In this document: one piece after another, positions 10,731-20,150 of the stretch
Position numbering within the stretch: position 1 is the stretch's first letter
How the letters are laid out: the number at the start of each line of letters is the position of its first letter
Origin: Maribacter sp. PR1
GTDB lineage: Bacteria; Bacteroidota; Bacteroidia; Flavobacteriales; Flavobacteriaceae
DNA: 64,000 nt
Assembly: GCF_028464145.1 (NCBI RefSeq)
Contig: NZ_JAQPCG010000003.1
Location: 456,379 to 520,378, forward strand
Direction of reading: 5' to 3'
Notes under the pieces: model-generated
Databases searched by the model: none
What the model was told of the DNA's origin: nothing
Seen by the model: only the letters and a program-made list of their open reading frames with translations
Made by a program: the position numbers and the translations under genes

Positions 10731-12186
10731 TGCCATCCTAAAGGTTCAGAAGGCGATTGCATCGGTAGATAGATTGGATGAGTTGGTTGGCATAACCGAG
10801 GACGCTGAAACTATAGATGACCTGAAAACCTTGGTGGTAGCATCGGATGAAATTACAGTTCCTTTAGATTGGTATGATTTGGAACCGCCTTATATATTTC
10901 CTGCGACTCCATTTAACAGGCAAAATCTACTGGCCTTGGTTTTCTATAAGCTTGGAAATCATCAAAAGGCCTTTGAGTTTGTTTCTGAAGAACATCCGCT
11001 ATACCACCACCTTTTGATTGCAACACATTTGCAATTCGGTTATGAGATTTCGCCTGACATGGTAGATTTTTGTTACAATACATCGCCGCACAACAGTGCA
11101 GTTCTAAGTTATTATGGTGTCGTAGAAAACCCCAAAAACAATGAGGGACTTAAAAAAGAGTTTTCTGAAGCACTTTCCAAAGCTGAAAATGATGAAGTCA
11201 AGGTATTTACGGCTAAACACTACCTAAATTTACTTCTCGATTCTGGTGAATTGCAGGAGGCAAAACAACTGGCGCAAGAACAATTCGAAATTGCCATTTC
11301 AGAAGATGCCAAAAATGCAATGAATACCCATTTAGCGGGAATTTTAATGGCACAATTACAAGTGCCTTATGATAGTCAAATGTTAGAAGAAGTTCATGAA
11401 CTGCAGTTAAAGGCCATTGCTCAATTCGAAGCAAAAGACCTGAAAATACAGGCAGGAATGTTGTTGGTCGATGCAACAGAAATTGCCAATTTTAAGGGAG
11501 ACTTTGTTGCATCCAAAGAACTTATTAATAGAGCGATTCAATATTTTAAAGAAGAAGATATTCCGGAGTTCTTGGGAGAGGCCGGATTCAAAAAAGCGAT
11601 TCTATTATATACTTGGTCAAAGAATGGAAGTCCTCAATATTATAAAGCAGCCATTAATGCTTTTCAGGATGTATTGAAAGTGTTCAAGCGAGATACACAT
11701 CCTCAGAAATTTGCAGATGTACATCACAATCTGGCGTTAATTTATTCTGAAATTCCGGTAGGTGCTGACGAGAAACCAATGTGGACGGCCTTTTGTGCAT
11801 CATCCTTCAAAGAAGTTCTGGCTTTTTATACAAAAGATAAGTATCCGTATGAAAATGCAATGGCAAGTCATAATTATGCGACAGCGTTAATGCATTTTCC
11901 TCCAGCAAAAATTCATGACAATCTTGAAAAAGCAGCTGGTCTGTTTGAGGAAGCGCTTGAGGTGAGAACGGCAGAAGCATATCCCTTTGAACGTGCTTTG
12001 ACCTTGATGAATCAATTGGAATTGGGATGGCTTACACATAACGAAACTAGTGAGGAGGAGTTGAAAAAATATGAAGAAATGAAGGAAAAAGCCGAGGAAG
12101 TGAAAACTTTGGTGACAGATGCTGGTATACTAGAACAAGCTGAGAAGCATCTCCAAGAATTGGAAAAAGTAAAAAGTTTAATTTAG
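10705..12186 (+). CDS. Tetratricopeptide-repeat protein of the hydrogenase operon
   Basis: This 493-aa, cytoplasmic-looking protein is made of helical pairs with TPR-like spacing, for example ALVFYKLGNHQKAFEFV, HHNLALIYSEIP, ASHNYATALMHF and FERALTLMNQLE. TPR scaffolds mediate protein-protein contacts, so a role in hydrogenase assembly or partner docking is likely. It starts at 10705 inside the previous gene and is followed, after 7 nt, by hypA with an AGGAGG site. The exact start is uncertain because an in-frame alternative would shorten it only slightly. Confidence 0.8.
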   Translation: MLTILTTTDAILKVQKAIASVDRLDELVGITEDAETIDDLKTLVVASDEITVPLDWYDLEPPYIFPATPFNRQNLLALVFYKLGNHQKAFEFVSEEHPLYHHLLIATHLQFGYEISPDMVDFCYNTSPHNSAVLSYYGVVENPKNNEGLKKEFSEALSKAENDEVKVFTAKHYLNLLLDSGELQEAKQLAQEQFEIAISEDAKNAMNTHLAGILMAQLQVPYDSQMLEEVHELQLKAIAQFEAKDLKIQAGMLLVDATEIANFKGDFVASKELINRAIQYFKEEDIPEFLGEAGFKKAILLYTWSKNGSPQYYKAAINAFQDVLKVFKRDTHPQKFADVHHNLALIYSEIPVGADEKPMWTAFCASSFKEVLAFYTKDKYPYENAMASHNYATALMHFPPAKIHDNLEKAAGLFEEALEVRTAEAYPFERALTLMNQLELGWLTHNETSEEELKKYEEMKEKAEEVKTLVTDAGILEQAEKHLQELEKVKSLI

Positions 12187-12193
12187 GAGGGTT

Positions 12194-12541
12194 ATGCACG
12201 AAACATCTATCGTAAATAGCATTATTGCGACTTTGGAACAAGAGTTTGAAGCTGAGAAACTCCAGAAGATGAAAGCAATTCACCTGAAAGTGGGAATCCT
12301 TTCGAACATAGAACCGCGTTTGCTACACAACGCATATGATGTTTATCATTTAAGGGATGGCAGATTTCAGAACGTTGCTTTGAAAATAGAATCGACACAA
12401 TTGAAAATTCAATGTGAAGTTTGCGATCATGTTACCAATGTGGAGAATTACAGGTTTCTATGCGAAAATTGCGAACGACCAAGTAAAAATGTAATCGAAG
12501 GGGAGGAAATGTTGATTCACAAAATAGAATTTGATGACTAG
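12194..12541 (+). CDS. hypA: Hydrogenase nickel-insertion protein HypA
   Basis: HypA delivers Ni2+ to the large subunit together with HypB. The 115-aa protein starts with the nickel-binding MHE motif (His2). It carries the structural zinc site Cys74-x2-Cys77 and Cys90-x2-Cys93. A clear AGGAGG precedes the ATG. Length and motifs are standard. Confidence 0.95.
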   Translation: MHETSIVNSIIATLEQEFEAEKLQKMKAIHLKVGILSNIEPRLLHNAYDVYHLRDGRFQNVALKIESTQLKIQCEVCDHVTNVENYRFLCENCERPSKNVIEGEEMLIHKIEFDD

Positions 12542-12572
12542 ACCATTAGGTCTTTATAAACACAAAAAAACG

Positions 12573-13271
12573 ATGAGCGTAGATAAATCAACAAAGGCGG
12601 CACGAGGAACTGTGCAATGCGAGAACACTAATATCAATTTGCTCAAAGCAAATGATTTTGTAGCGGATATTATTAAAAAGGAAATGGCTAAAACCAATAC
12701 TCTTTTAATCAACATAACCTCATCAGCAGGTAGTGGTAAGACCACCTTAATGCAGAAAACCGCAGAAAAACTAAAGGATAAAATAACAATGGCCGTGATG
12801 GTCGGAGATTTAGAAACGGAACGTGATGCAGAGCGTATTCGGGAGACCGGCATACATGCCCTGCAGATAGTAACGGGAGGTATTTGCCATCTGGAAGCTC
12901 AAATGGTGCATCAGGTTTTAGACCAATTCGACTTGGAGAATATTGATTTATTGTTCATAGAAAATGTGGGCAATTTGGTTTGTCCGGCTTCTTTCGATTT
13001 GGGTGAAGACTATCGCGTTACCTTAATGGCAACAACAGAAGGTGATGACAAGCCCAAAAAGTATCCTAAAATGTTTTTGACCAGCGATATGATGGTCGTT
13101 TCAAAAGCCGATTTATTGCCTTACGTGCCTTTCTCAGTAGAAGCCGTAATCAAGGATGCGCGAGAGGTAAACCATGAAATAGAAGTGTTACAAGTTTCGT
13201 CTACGAACGGAGAGGGAATAGATGCTTGGTGTGATTGGTTACTGGAGAAAATTGAACGGAAGAAAGGATAA
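12573..13271 (+). CDS. hypB: Hydrogenase nickel-insertion GTPase HypB
   Basis: This G3E-family GTPase of about 232 aa drives nickel insertion. The P-loop is SAGSGKTT at residues 51-58 (Ala replaces the usual Pro). VGDLETERDAERI, IENVGNLVCPASFDLGE and the guanine-specificity region SKADLL follow. I chose the ATG at 12573 (MSVDKS) over an earlier ATG at 12534 inside hypA, because homologous HypB proteins begin shortly before the GTVQCENTNINLLK block. No His-rich or CxxCGC nickel-storage N-terminus is present, so nickel storage is probably provided elsewhere, perhaps by the His-rich transporter downstream. Confidence 0.94.
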   Translation: MSVDKSTKAARGTVQCENTNINLLKANDFVADIIKKEMAKTNTLLINITSSAGSGKTTLMQKTAEKLKDKITMAVMVGDLETERDAERIRETGIHALQIVTGGICHLEAQMVHQVLDQFDLENIDLLFIENVGNLVCPASFDLGEDYRVTLMATTEGDDKPKKYPKMFLTSDMMVVSKADLLPYVPFSVEAVIKDAREVNHEIEVLQVSSTNGEGIDAWCDWLLEKIERKKG

Positions 13272-13278
13272 TGGCTAA

Positions 13279-15540
13279 ATGCAAAAAACCTTTGAAATTA
13301 CTATTTCTGGTCAAGTACAAGGGGTGGGTTTCCGTCCTTTTGTGTATAGTTTATCTAAACAATTTCAATTGAGGGGTTCGGTTTGCAATAATCAAGACGG
13401 AGTACTAATTCACATCAATGCCTCCGAAGAAAAAGCAACTAATTTTCTGGTTCAACTACTAGAAAATGCTCCATCAATTTCTATCATTCAATCACATAAG
13501 ATTTCCGAAATTCCGTTTCAAGAATTCGATGGCTTCAAGATAATTCCTTCAGAAGCAAAGCATCAAACCAACATTCCGTTAACCCCAGATTTTTCTATTT
13601 GCGAATCATGCAAAGCTGAAATTAGGGATAAAAGCAATCGGCGATATGGGTATGCTTTTACCACATGCACCAACTGCGGCCCAAGATTTGCGGCGACCAC
13701 AAAATTTCCTTTTGAGAGGTCAAATACAACGGTTTCTGCCTTTAAAATGTGTGCTACTTGTCAATCGGAATATATCAATCCTGATGACAGGCGATTTCAT
13801 TCGCAAACGAATGGCTGCCCCGATTGTGGGATTCAATTAAAACTGCAAGATTATGACGGGAGGCAATTTGATGGAGACCATAAGGAGCTAGTTAAGAAAA
13901 CATCCGACTTCATCCGAAAAGGAAGCATCCTGGCACTTAAAAACACAAATGGTTATCTGCTATGTTGCGATGCCAATAATAAGTCGGCGATAGAACGTTT
14001 ACGTGAAAAAAAGCAACGCCCTGCGAAACCTTTTGCCTTGCTCTATCCATCCTTGGAAAGAATCAAAAAAGACTTTAACCTAAGTGCTACAGAAGAAAAT
14101 GCACTTACTTCATCTGTAGCTCCCATAGTTATTTTGAACCCGAAGAAGTCTATTCCTGACTTGGAACAAGATGGTATCGCTCCAGGATTGAATCAATTCG
14201 GTGTTATGTTACCATCATCAGCTTTGCTCACGGTTTTGATGGATGAACTTGGTACTCCGATCATCGCCACGAGTGGAAATGTTCATGGCTCCCCGATTAT
14301 CTCGAAAGAATCAGAAGCAATTCAAAAACTATCTGGAGTGGCTGATTATTTCCTGCATCACGATTTAGAAGTTACTTTTCCTCAGGATGATTCTGTATTT
14401 CGGTTTACTGATGAACATCAAATTACACTTCGACGTTCTCGTGGATTAGCTCCCAACTTTCTGAATATGACACCTTCGGGAAACGAAAAGATACTGGCCA
14501 TGGGTGCCCATTTAAAGAGCACGTTTACGTTTGTGCCTAATTCGCATACCTATATGAGTCCTTATCTTGGAAATCTGGATAGCTATGATGTTTCCGAAAG
14601 ATTTCAGAATAGTATTGGACAATTTGAAAAGTTGTTTCAAACACAACCGGAAGTAATTTTGATAGATGCCCATCCACAATATCAAAGTAGCATTTTGGGA
14701 AGGGAGTTGGCTGAAAAATGGAATGCGGAATATATCTCCATACAACATCACAAAGCCCATTTTGCAAGTGTTTTAGGCGAACACGATTTATTTGATTCCA
14801 AAGAAAAAATACTAGGTCTAGTTTGGGATGGAACTGGGTTTGGAGAAGACAATATGATATGGGGAGGCGAGTCCTTTACGTATCAAAATCACGAAATGGA
14901 ACGGCTGATTCACTTTGAATATTATGATTGGTTGGCTGCTGATAAAATGGCGAAAGAACCAAGATTGTCCTTTCTCAGTATACTTCCCAATGCAGAAAAG
15001 GAAATTGCCAGGAAGAAGTTTTCCGAAACGGAATGGAAAGTCTATTTAAAAATGTTGGAGAACAACCCATTGAAAACATCATCGGTAGGACGCTTGTTTG
15101 ACGCGGTTGCATCCTTGTTGGGTATAATAGATGTGACTAGCTATGAAGGTGAGGCTGCAATGCTATTAGAAAATCAAGCAAGAATGTATGTTGGAAATGA
15201 TGAAGTTGATTTTTTAGCAGGGGTAGTATTTGAAAACATTCCAACAAAAACAATTATTCAAAATATTCATCAAGCTATGGTAGATGGTTTCTCAATTCCA
15301 AGAATTGCGAATAGTTTTATTCATACGCTAGCGCGCGTGATTTTTAATATAGCAAAGCAGCATAATTTTAGTTGTATTGCTTGTAGTGGCGGGGTTTTTC
15401 AAAATGCTGTACTCATCGAAAAGCTTATAAAACTAGCTGAAAATTCGGGAATAAAGTTAAAATTTAATCGTATATTGTCTAGTAACGATGAGAATATTTC
15501 GTTCGGTCAGTTATCTTATTATCAGCATATTAAAAAGTAA
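13279..15540 (+). CDS. hypF: Carbamoyltransferase HypF
   Basis: HypF activates carbamoyl phosphate and transfers the carbamoyl group to HypE for CN- ligand synthesis. Domains in order are an acylphosphatase-like part (about 1-90, with GQVQGVGFRP), two zinc fingers (first: Cys108, Cys111, Cys130, Cys133), a YrdC-like adenylation domain (about 200-380) and a Kae1-like carbamoyltransferase domain with HHKAHFASVLGEH and GLVWDGTGFG. At 753 aa it is full length. It is followed by hypC after three bases. Confidence 0.96.
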   Translation: MQKTFEITISGQVQGVGFRPFVYSLSKQFQLRGSVCNNQDGVLIHINASEEKATNFLVQLLENAPSISIIQSHKISEIPFQEFDGFKIIPSEAKHQTNIPLTPDFSICESCKAEIRDKSNRRYGYAFTTCTNCGPRFAATTKFPFERSNTTVSAFKMCATCQSEYINPDDRRFHSQTNGCPDCGIQLKLQDYDGRQFDGDHKELVKKTSDFIRKGSILALKNTNGYLLCCDANNKSAIERLREKKQRPAKPFALLYPSLERIKKDFNLSATEENALTSSVAPIVILNPKKSIPDLEQDGIAPGLNQFGVMLPSSALLTVLMDELGTPIIATSGNVHGSPIISKESEAIQKLSGVADYFLHHDLEVTFPQDDSVFRFTDEHQITLRRSRGLAPNFLNMTPSGNEKILAMGAHLKSTFTFVPNSHTYMSPYLGNLDSYDVSERFQNSIGQFEKLFQTQPEVILIDAHPQYQSSILGRELAEKWNAEYISIQHHKAHFASVLGEHDLFDSKEKILGLVWDGTGFGEDNMIWGGESFTYQNHEMERLIHFEYYDWLAADKMAKEPRLSFLSILPNAEKEIARKKFSETEWKVYLKMLENNPLKTSSVGRLFDAVASLLGIIDVTSYEGEAAMLLENQARMYVGNDEVDFLAGVVFENIPTKTIIQNIHQAMVDGFSIPRIANSFIHTLARVIFNIAKQHNFSCIACSGGVFQNAVLIEKLIKLAENSGIKLKFNRILSSNDENISFGQLSYYQHIKK

Positions 15541-15543
15541 ATT

Positions 15544-15819
15544 ATGTGTTTAGCGATTCCAGGTAAAATCAAGAGTATTGAAATGCAGTATGATGGCAAG
15601 GTGCGCATGGCTAAAGTGTTATTTGGCGGTATAACCAAAGAGGCCAGTTTAGAAATGCTGCCTGATGCCGATATTGACGATTATGTATTGGTACACGTTG
15701 GTGTTGCCATCAGCAAAGTAGATGAAGAAGAAGCGCAAAAAACGTTTAAGTATCTGGAAGAGATTGGGGAACTGGGAGACCTTACCGATGTAGATGAATA
15801 TTTGCCAAAAACTAATTAA
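15544..15819 (+). CDS. hypC: Hydrogenase assembly chaperone HypC
   Basis: This 91-aa chaperone begins MCLAIPGKI. The N-terminal Cys2 contacts HypD and the immature large subunit and carries the Fe(CN)2CO unit. The acidic C-terminal helix is typical. It sits between hypF and hypD as in many hyp operons. Confidence 0.95.
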   Translation: MCLAIPGKIKSIEMQYDGKVRMAKVLFGGITKEASLEMLPDADIDDYVLVHVGVAISKVDEEEAQKTFKYLEEIGELGDLTDVDEYLPKTN

Positions 15820-15858
15820 AACCGTTTGCCGTGAAATGATCCATTACAAACATTACAT

Positions 15859-15874
15859 TCAATTTGCAAATTGA
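15859..15874. promoter_or_regulatory. 16-bp perfect palindrome between hypC and hypD
   Basis: TCAATTTGCAAATTGA is perfectly self-complementary. It occupies the only sizeable gap (97 bp) in the hypA-hypE block, suggesting an internal operator or promoter for hypDE and the NHL gene. Function is inferred from position only. Confidence 0.4.
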
Positions 15875-15916
15875 GCGAATTACATCTGACCAATTAATAA
15901 AAATAAAAATCTACAG

Positions 15917-17011
15917 ATGAAATACATGTCTGAATACCGCGACCCTGAACTCGCAAAAAAATATTTGGAAGAAATAAAGAACACCGTTTCTAGACCTTGG
16001 TCGATTATGGAAGTTTGTGGTGGGCAAACACATAGCCTTGTGAAAAATGGTATCATTGAAATGTTACCGGATTCGGTTACTATGATTCATGGACCCGGGT
16101 GCCCCGTTTGTGTGACTCCTTTGAATTTAATCGATAAAGCGGTGTATCTCGCCTCAGACAAAGGAGTGATTCTTTGCTCCTTTGGAGATATGCTGAGAGT
16201 GCCTGGTTCTCAAAAAAGTTTGCTTGAAGCAAAAGCAGAAGGAGCCGATGTACGGATTTTATATTCTCCCTTAGAGGCTGTAAAAATTGCCGAAGACAAT
16301 CCGGATAAAGAAGTTGTTTTCTTTGCCGTTGGCTTTGAAACAACGGCTCCGGCAAATGCCTTGTCGGTAGTGCACGCGCATCGTAGAGGCGTAAAAAACT
16401 ATTCTATTTTGGCATCGCATGTCTTGGTGCCACCAGCAATAAAAGCGGTAATCGATGATGAGGAAAGTAAAATAGATGGCTTTTTGGCTGCTGGTCATGT
16501 ATGTACCATAATGGGCAATACGGAGTATCATCCAATATCGGCCAAATATAAAGTGCCGATCGTGGTTACGGGTTTTGAACCTTTAGATGTGCTGCAAGGT
16601 ATTTTGATGGTTATCCGTCAATTAGAGCAAAGTAAGTCTGAAGTTGAAAATCAATACGCTAGAATCGTTCGGGAGGAAGGTAATCGTGATGCTCAAAAAG
16701 TCATTGATGAAGTTTTTGAAGTTAGACATCAGATGTGGCGGGGTATTGGGGAAATTCCTGATAGCGGCTATGCCGTTCGTGAGAAATATGCAGCGTTTGA
16801 TGCTACAAAAAAATTTAGTGTCACGATTGAAGAGGCACCTGAAAACCCAGACTGTATTTCAGGTCAGGTTATGAAGGGAATCAAAAAGCCTTTTGAGTGC
16901 TCTCAATTTGGTAAAGCGTGTAAACCTACAAATCCACTTGGTGCGCCCATGGTCAGTAGTGAAGGGGCTTGTGCTGCCTATTATCACTTTTCCGGACTAG
17001 TTGAAGCTTAA
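15917..17011 (+). CDS. hypD: Hydrogenase formation protein HypD
   Basis: HypD is the [4Fe-4S] scaffold on which Fe(CN)2CO is built with HypC and HypE. The 364-aa protein shows the family blocks [33 protein letters not shown] and [10 protein letters not shown]. The C-terminal cluster cysteines lie in [15 protein letters not shown] and [10 protein letters not shown]. Full length and apparently functional. Confidence 0.96.
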   Translation: MKYMSEYRDPELAKKYLEEIKNTVSRPWSIMEVCGGQTHSLVKNGIIEMLPDSVTMIHGPGCPVCVTPLNLIDKAVYLASDKGVILCSFGDMLRVPGSQKSLLEAKAEGADVRILYSPLEAVKIAEDNPDKEVVFFAVGFETTAPANALSVVHAHRRGVKNYSILASHVLVPPAIKAVIDDEESKIDGFLAAGHVCTIMGNTEYHPISAKYKVPIVVTGFEPLDVLQGILMVIRQLEQSKSEVENQYARIVREEGNRDAQKVIDEVFEVRHQMWRGIGEIPDSGYAVREKYAAFDATKKFSVTIEEAPENPDCISGQVMKGIKKPFECSQFGKACKPTNPLGAPMVSSEGACAAYYHFSGLVEA

Positions 17012-17021
17012 TCGAAACCAA

Positions 17022-18083
17022 ATGCCGGAGAACAACAAAATACGCGTGCAGCTGCAATGCCCCATGCCTAAACTTGACTTTGATGTCATCACTTTAGGGC
17101 ATGGAAGTGGCGGAGTACTAACCAACAGACTTTTAGATAGTGGTGTTTTTGATCTGCTGAAAAACGATATCCTCGACGAACGCCATGATGGTGCATTTTT
17201 AGAGTTGCATGGCAAAACGGCTTTTTCTACAGATAGCTTTTTAGTGTCTCCCATATTTTTCCCCGGGGGAAATATTGGAGAGTTGGCCGTAAACGGAACG
17301 GTCAATGATCTGGCAATGTGCGGGGCTACGCCCAAATATCTCTCGTTAAGTTTTATCATTGAGGAAGGACTTCCAGTAAAAGAATTTTGGGATATTCTGG
17401 TAGCCATCAAATTCGCTTGTGAAAAAGCAGGCGTGCAAATCGTTACTGGCGATACTAAAGTGGTTGAAAAGGGTAAGGGCGACAAAATTTTCGTGAACAC
17501 TTCAGGTGTCGGACCTATTCATCCCAAAGCAAATATCCGCGTAAAAAATATATCCGTAGGAGACAAAATAATTATTAGTGGAAATGTTGCATCTCACGGA
17601 ATGGCTATCATGTCGGTTCGTGAAGGTTTAGAATTCGGCTCTGAAATCAAGAGTGATACCACCAATCTAAATCATACCATACTACGATTGATTGAGCTGT
17701 TTGGAGAAAGTATTCATTTATTGACTGACCCGACACGGGGTGGTGTTGCAACAGTATTGAAAGAAATTGCACAATCTTCTGAAATAGGTATCGACTTGTT
17801 TCAAAGAGATTTTCCTATGGATGAACAGGTGGCAAGTGCCTGCGAATTATTAGGCTTGGACCCTTTATACGTAGCAAACGAAGGACTCTTTATTGCTTTC
17901 GTATCTGAGTCTGTAGCAGATGCCGTTTTGACTGCTTTGCAAGAAGATGAGAATGGTCAAAATGCTCGTATTATAGGAAGCGTCGTTGCGGAACATCCCA
18001 AACAAGTCATTATGGAAAGTGCAATAGGAGGTAAGAGGGTTATAAGTATGCTTCCCGGAGAACAATTGCCTAGAATTTGTTAA
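17022..18083 (+). CDS. hypE: Hydrogenase maturation protein HypE
   Basis: HypE dehydrates its own carbamoylated C-terminal cysteine to a thiocyanate, the source of CN- ligands. The ATP-binding AIR-synthase fold is evident (LGHGSGGVLT, FSTDSFLVSP, VNGTVNDLAMCGATP, LTDPTRGG), and the protein ends in the required PRIC. I start it at the ATG at 17022 (MPENNK); a TTG at 17001 inside hypD is less likely. The next gene begins one base after its stop. Confidence 0.95.
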   Translation: MPENNKIRVQLQCPMPKLDFDVITLGHGSGGVLTNRLLDSGVFDLLKNDILDERHDGAFLELHGKTAFSTDSFLVSPIFFPGGNIGELAVNGTVNDLAMCGATPKYLSLSFIIEEGLPVKEFWDILVAIKFACEKAGVQIVTGDTKVVEKGKGDKIFVNTSGVGPIHPKANIRVKNISVGDKIIISGNVASHGMAIMSVREGLEFGSEIKSDTTNLNHTILRLIELFGESIHLLTDPTRGGVATVLKEIAQSSEIGIDLFQRDFPMDEQVASACELLGLDPLYVANEGLFIAFVSESVADAVLTALQEDENGQNARIIGSVVAEHPKQVIMESAIGGKRVISMLPGEQLPRIC

Positions 18084-18084
18084 T

Positions 18085-19179
18085 ATGAATTTTGAAACGC
18101 TAGGCAAACATGTTACCGATTCTTATGTTTTTAAAGGTTCCGAGGAAATGCCATTCTTGGCTCCAAGAGGAGTTTTTACTATGGAGAATAAACTCTTTGT
18201 TTCCGATACGGGGCGTAATCGCATTTTTATCTGGAATGAAATTCCCAAGACAGAATATCAAGAACCCGATATTGTTTTGGGTCAGGTCGATGCCACAGAA
18301 ACGGGTCGTAATGCGGGTGGAATTGCAACTGCAAGTACATTACATTATCCATCGGGAATATGGAGCAATGGCACTATCGTTATCGTTGCAGATGCTTGGA
18401 ACCATCGCGTGCTTATTTGGCATTCGTTACCCACTCAAAATGGGCAGCCAGCGGATGTAGTGTTGGGGCAGCCCGATTTTGAATCAAATCAACCCAACGT
18501 TTCGGGTATTGGAAACGACCCTTCTGCACAAACCTTAAACTGGCCGTACGGAGTTTTCTCAGATGGAGAAAGCCTTTGGATAGCAGATACAGGGAATCGG
18601 AGGATATTGTTCTATGACGGGATTCCAATGACCAATTTTGCTCCGGCGGATGAAGTCATAGGAAAACCGGATTTCACGAACAGGGATTATGAAAATCATG
18701 AACCCATTTGGCCCTATTCCGTTAAGGTAAATGCCAAAAGACAAATGGTCGTAGCCGACACTCAATTCTACCGTTCATTAGTTTGGAATGATGCTGACAA
18801 AGCATTTTCAAAACCAGCGGATAGTATTATTGGACAAGCCGATTTTGATGCTTGTGGACAAAATCAGTTTGGCTTGTTTCCCTCTTCAAAATCGTTAAAC
18901 TGGATATATGATGCTTGTTTCTATAAAGACGGGATACTAGTAAATGATACTGGGAATAGTAGAGTATTATGGTTTGATAAAATCCCAACGAAAAACAATC
19001 CCGAAGCAACAGCGGTCATTGGGAAACGAGATTTTAAAACAGGAAGCGAAAATAAAGAAACCTTGATGGGAACTTCAAGCTCCTTGTATTGGCCTTTTTC
19101 AATAACTACAAAAGAAAATAAACTAATCATTGCCGATACTGGAAATCATCGGGTAGTGATAACGGATTTAAAGCTCTAA
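18085..19179 (+). CDS. NHL-repeat beta-propeller protein of the hydrogenase operon
   Basis: This 364-aa protein has regularly recurring propeller blades: FVSDTGRNRIFIWN, IVADAWNHRVLIWH, WIADTGNRRILFYD, VVADTQFYRSLVWN, LVNDTGNSRVLWFD and IIADTGNHRVVI. They are linked by VLGQPDF/IGQADF motifs. NHL propellers usually bind proteins. There is no signal peptide, so it should act in the cytoplasm like the enzyme. NHL and TPR genes beside group 2a hydrogenases suggest a dedicated accessory set, but the precise role is unknown. It overlaps the convergent transporter gene by 4 nt. Confidence 0.88.
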   Translation: MNFETLGKHVTDSYVFKGSEEMPFLAPRGVFTMENKLFVSDTGRNRIFIWNEIPKTEYQEPDIVLGQVDATETGRNAGGIATASTLHYPSGIWSNGTIVIVADAWNHRVLIWHSLPTQNGQPADVVLGQPDFESNQPNVSGIGNDPSAQTLNWPYGVFSDGESLWIADTGNRRILFYDGIPMTNFAPADEVIGKPDFTNRDYENHEPIWPYSVKVNAKRQMVVADTQFYRSLVWNDADKAFSKPADSIIGQADFDACGQNQFGLFPSSKSLNWIYDACFYKDGILVNDTGNSRVLWFDKIPTKNNPEATAVIGKRDFKTGSENKETLMGTSSSLYWPFSITTKENKLIIADTGNHRVVITDLKL

Positions 19180-19883
19180 AGACTAAGATACAGCCAGTAA
19201 ACACCTATAGCAATTGCGAAAACTCCTCCCGATAAGCGCACCATTTTAAAAAGAGATTTACTGTTTTGTTTTTTGGAGTACCTCGCTAATTGTCCAAGTA
19301 AGAATGTATAAATCGTCATAACCAATAGTGTTCCTAATCCGAAGCCAATGATGTATTGAATACTATCAAATTTATTTTCAAATCCCAATACCGGAAGGAG
19401 TAAAACAAAATGTGCTATTCCTGCGAGTCCATGTAAAACCCCAATCCCAAAAGAAGTCCATTGATTTTGCTTAACCTTTTTGCTATGAGCGTGACCATGG
19501 TTTAGCATGTTTTTGTCATGCTCATGTTCGTGTATATGAATATAGGGCTCTTCCGCATTGTGCACATGCGGATGTTTGTGGTTTTTTCTTTTGCCGAAAA
19601 TACTGTATAATGCCCAGAGTCCCACGACAATTAAAACGGCGCCAACTAGCTGTTCACTATGTTCCGATATTTTCTCTATTGGAATGTATTGCCGAAATAG
19701 GAGAAAAAGCAACCCTATCAAAAGCATTCCGGTCAGATGTCCAAAACCCCAGAACAAACCTATTTTCCAGACTTTTCGTCTCGTTTCAATCGCCAAAGGG
19801 GTAACCGCAGCCAAATGGTCTGGTCCTGAAACCACATGTAATATTGAAGCTGCAATACCGGCAAGTAAAGGAAAGCTCATCAT
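19176..19883 (-). CDS. Nickel/cobalt-type transporter (NicO/UreH-like) with a His-rich loop
   Basis: This 235-aa, about six-TM membrane protein has the metal-transport signature HVVSGPDHLAAVTPLA in the first TM and a second HGLAGIAHF segment. The central loop is rich in histidine (HKHPHVHNAEE, HIHEHEHDK, HGHAHS), fitting nickel capture. It converges on the hydrogenase operon, so the natural reading is nickel supply for HypA/HypB. Some relatives are exporters, so direction of transport is not certain. It has its own promoter, in the gap it shares with the resolvase gene. Confidence 0.85.
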   Translation of the reverse strand: MMSFPLLAGIAASILHVVSGPDHLAAVTPLAIETRRKVWKIGLFWGFGHLTGMLLIGLLFLLFRQYIPIEKISEHSEQLVGAVLIVVGLWALYSIFGKRKNHKHPHVHNAEEPYIHIHEHEHDKNMLNHGHAHSKKVKQNQWTSFGIGVLHGLAGIAHFVLLLPVLGFENKFDSIQYIIGFGLGTLLVMTIYTFLLGQLARYSKKQNSKSLFKMVRLSGGVFAIAIGVYWLYLSL

Positions 19884-19984
19884 TCGATTTACAAAAGAAC
19901 AATGTAGTGAAATTTCTTGTCAAAATTGTTTCTGATACGCTTTTCAATTCGCTCTACGTTGTTACAAAATATACATTTCATTAT

Positions 19985-20148
19985 TTAGCTCTTTAAAGTG
20001 AAAATCCTAGGCCGTTATAAATCATAATTATGGTCCTATTAATCGGCCGTTTTTCGGTACAACCGAAATGCCCTAAAAAAATATCTTATCCTAGTTCCAT
20101 TTATCGTTCTTTTTAGTAGTTTCGTTATATAACCTTTTACGGAACTAA
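19985..20148. other. Probable resolution (res) site region of the transposon
   Basis: This non-coding stretch directly precedes the resolvase gene, the usual place of res. It contains imperfect dyads such as CCGTTATAA...TAATTATGG and TTCGGT-ACA-ACCGAA, plus TTCGTTATATAACC close to the start codon. Subsites cannot be fixed by eye; the call rests mainly on position. Confidence 0.5.
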
Positions 20149-20150
20149 AA

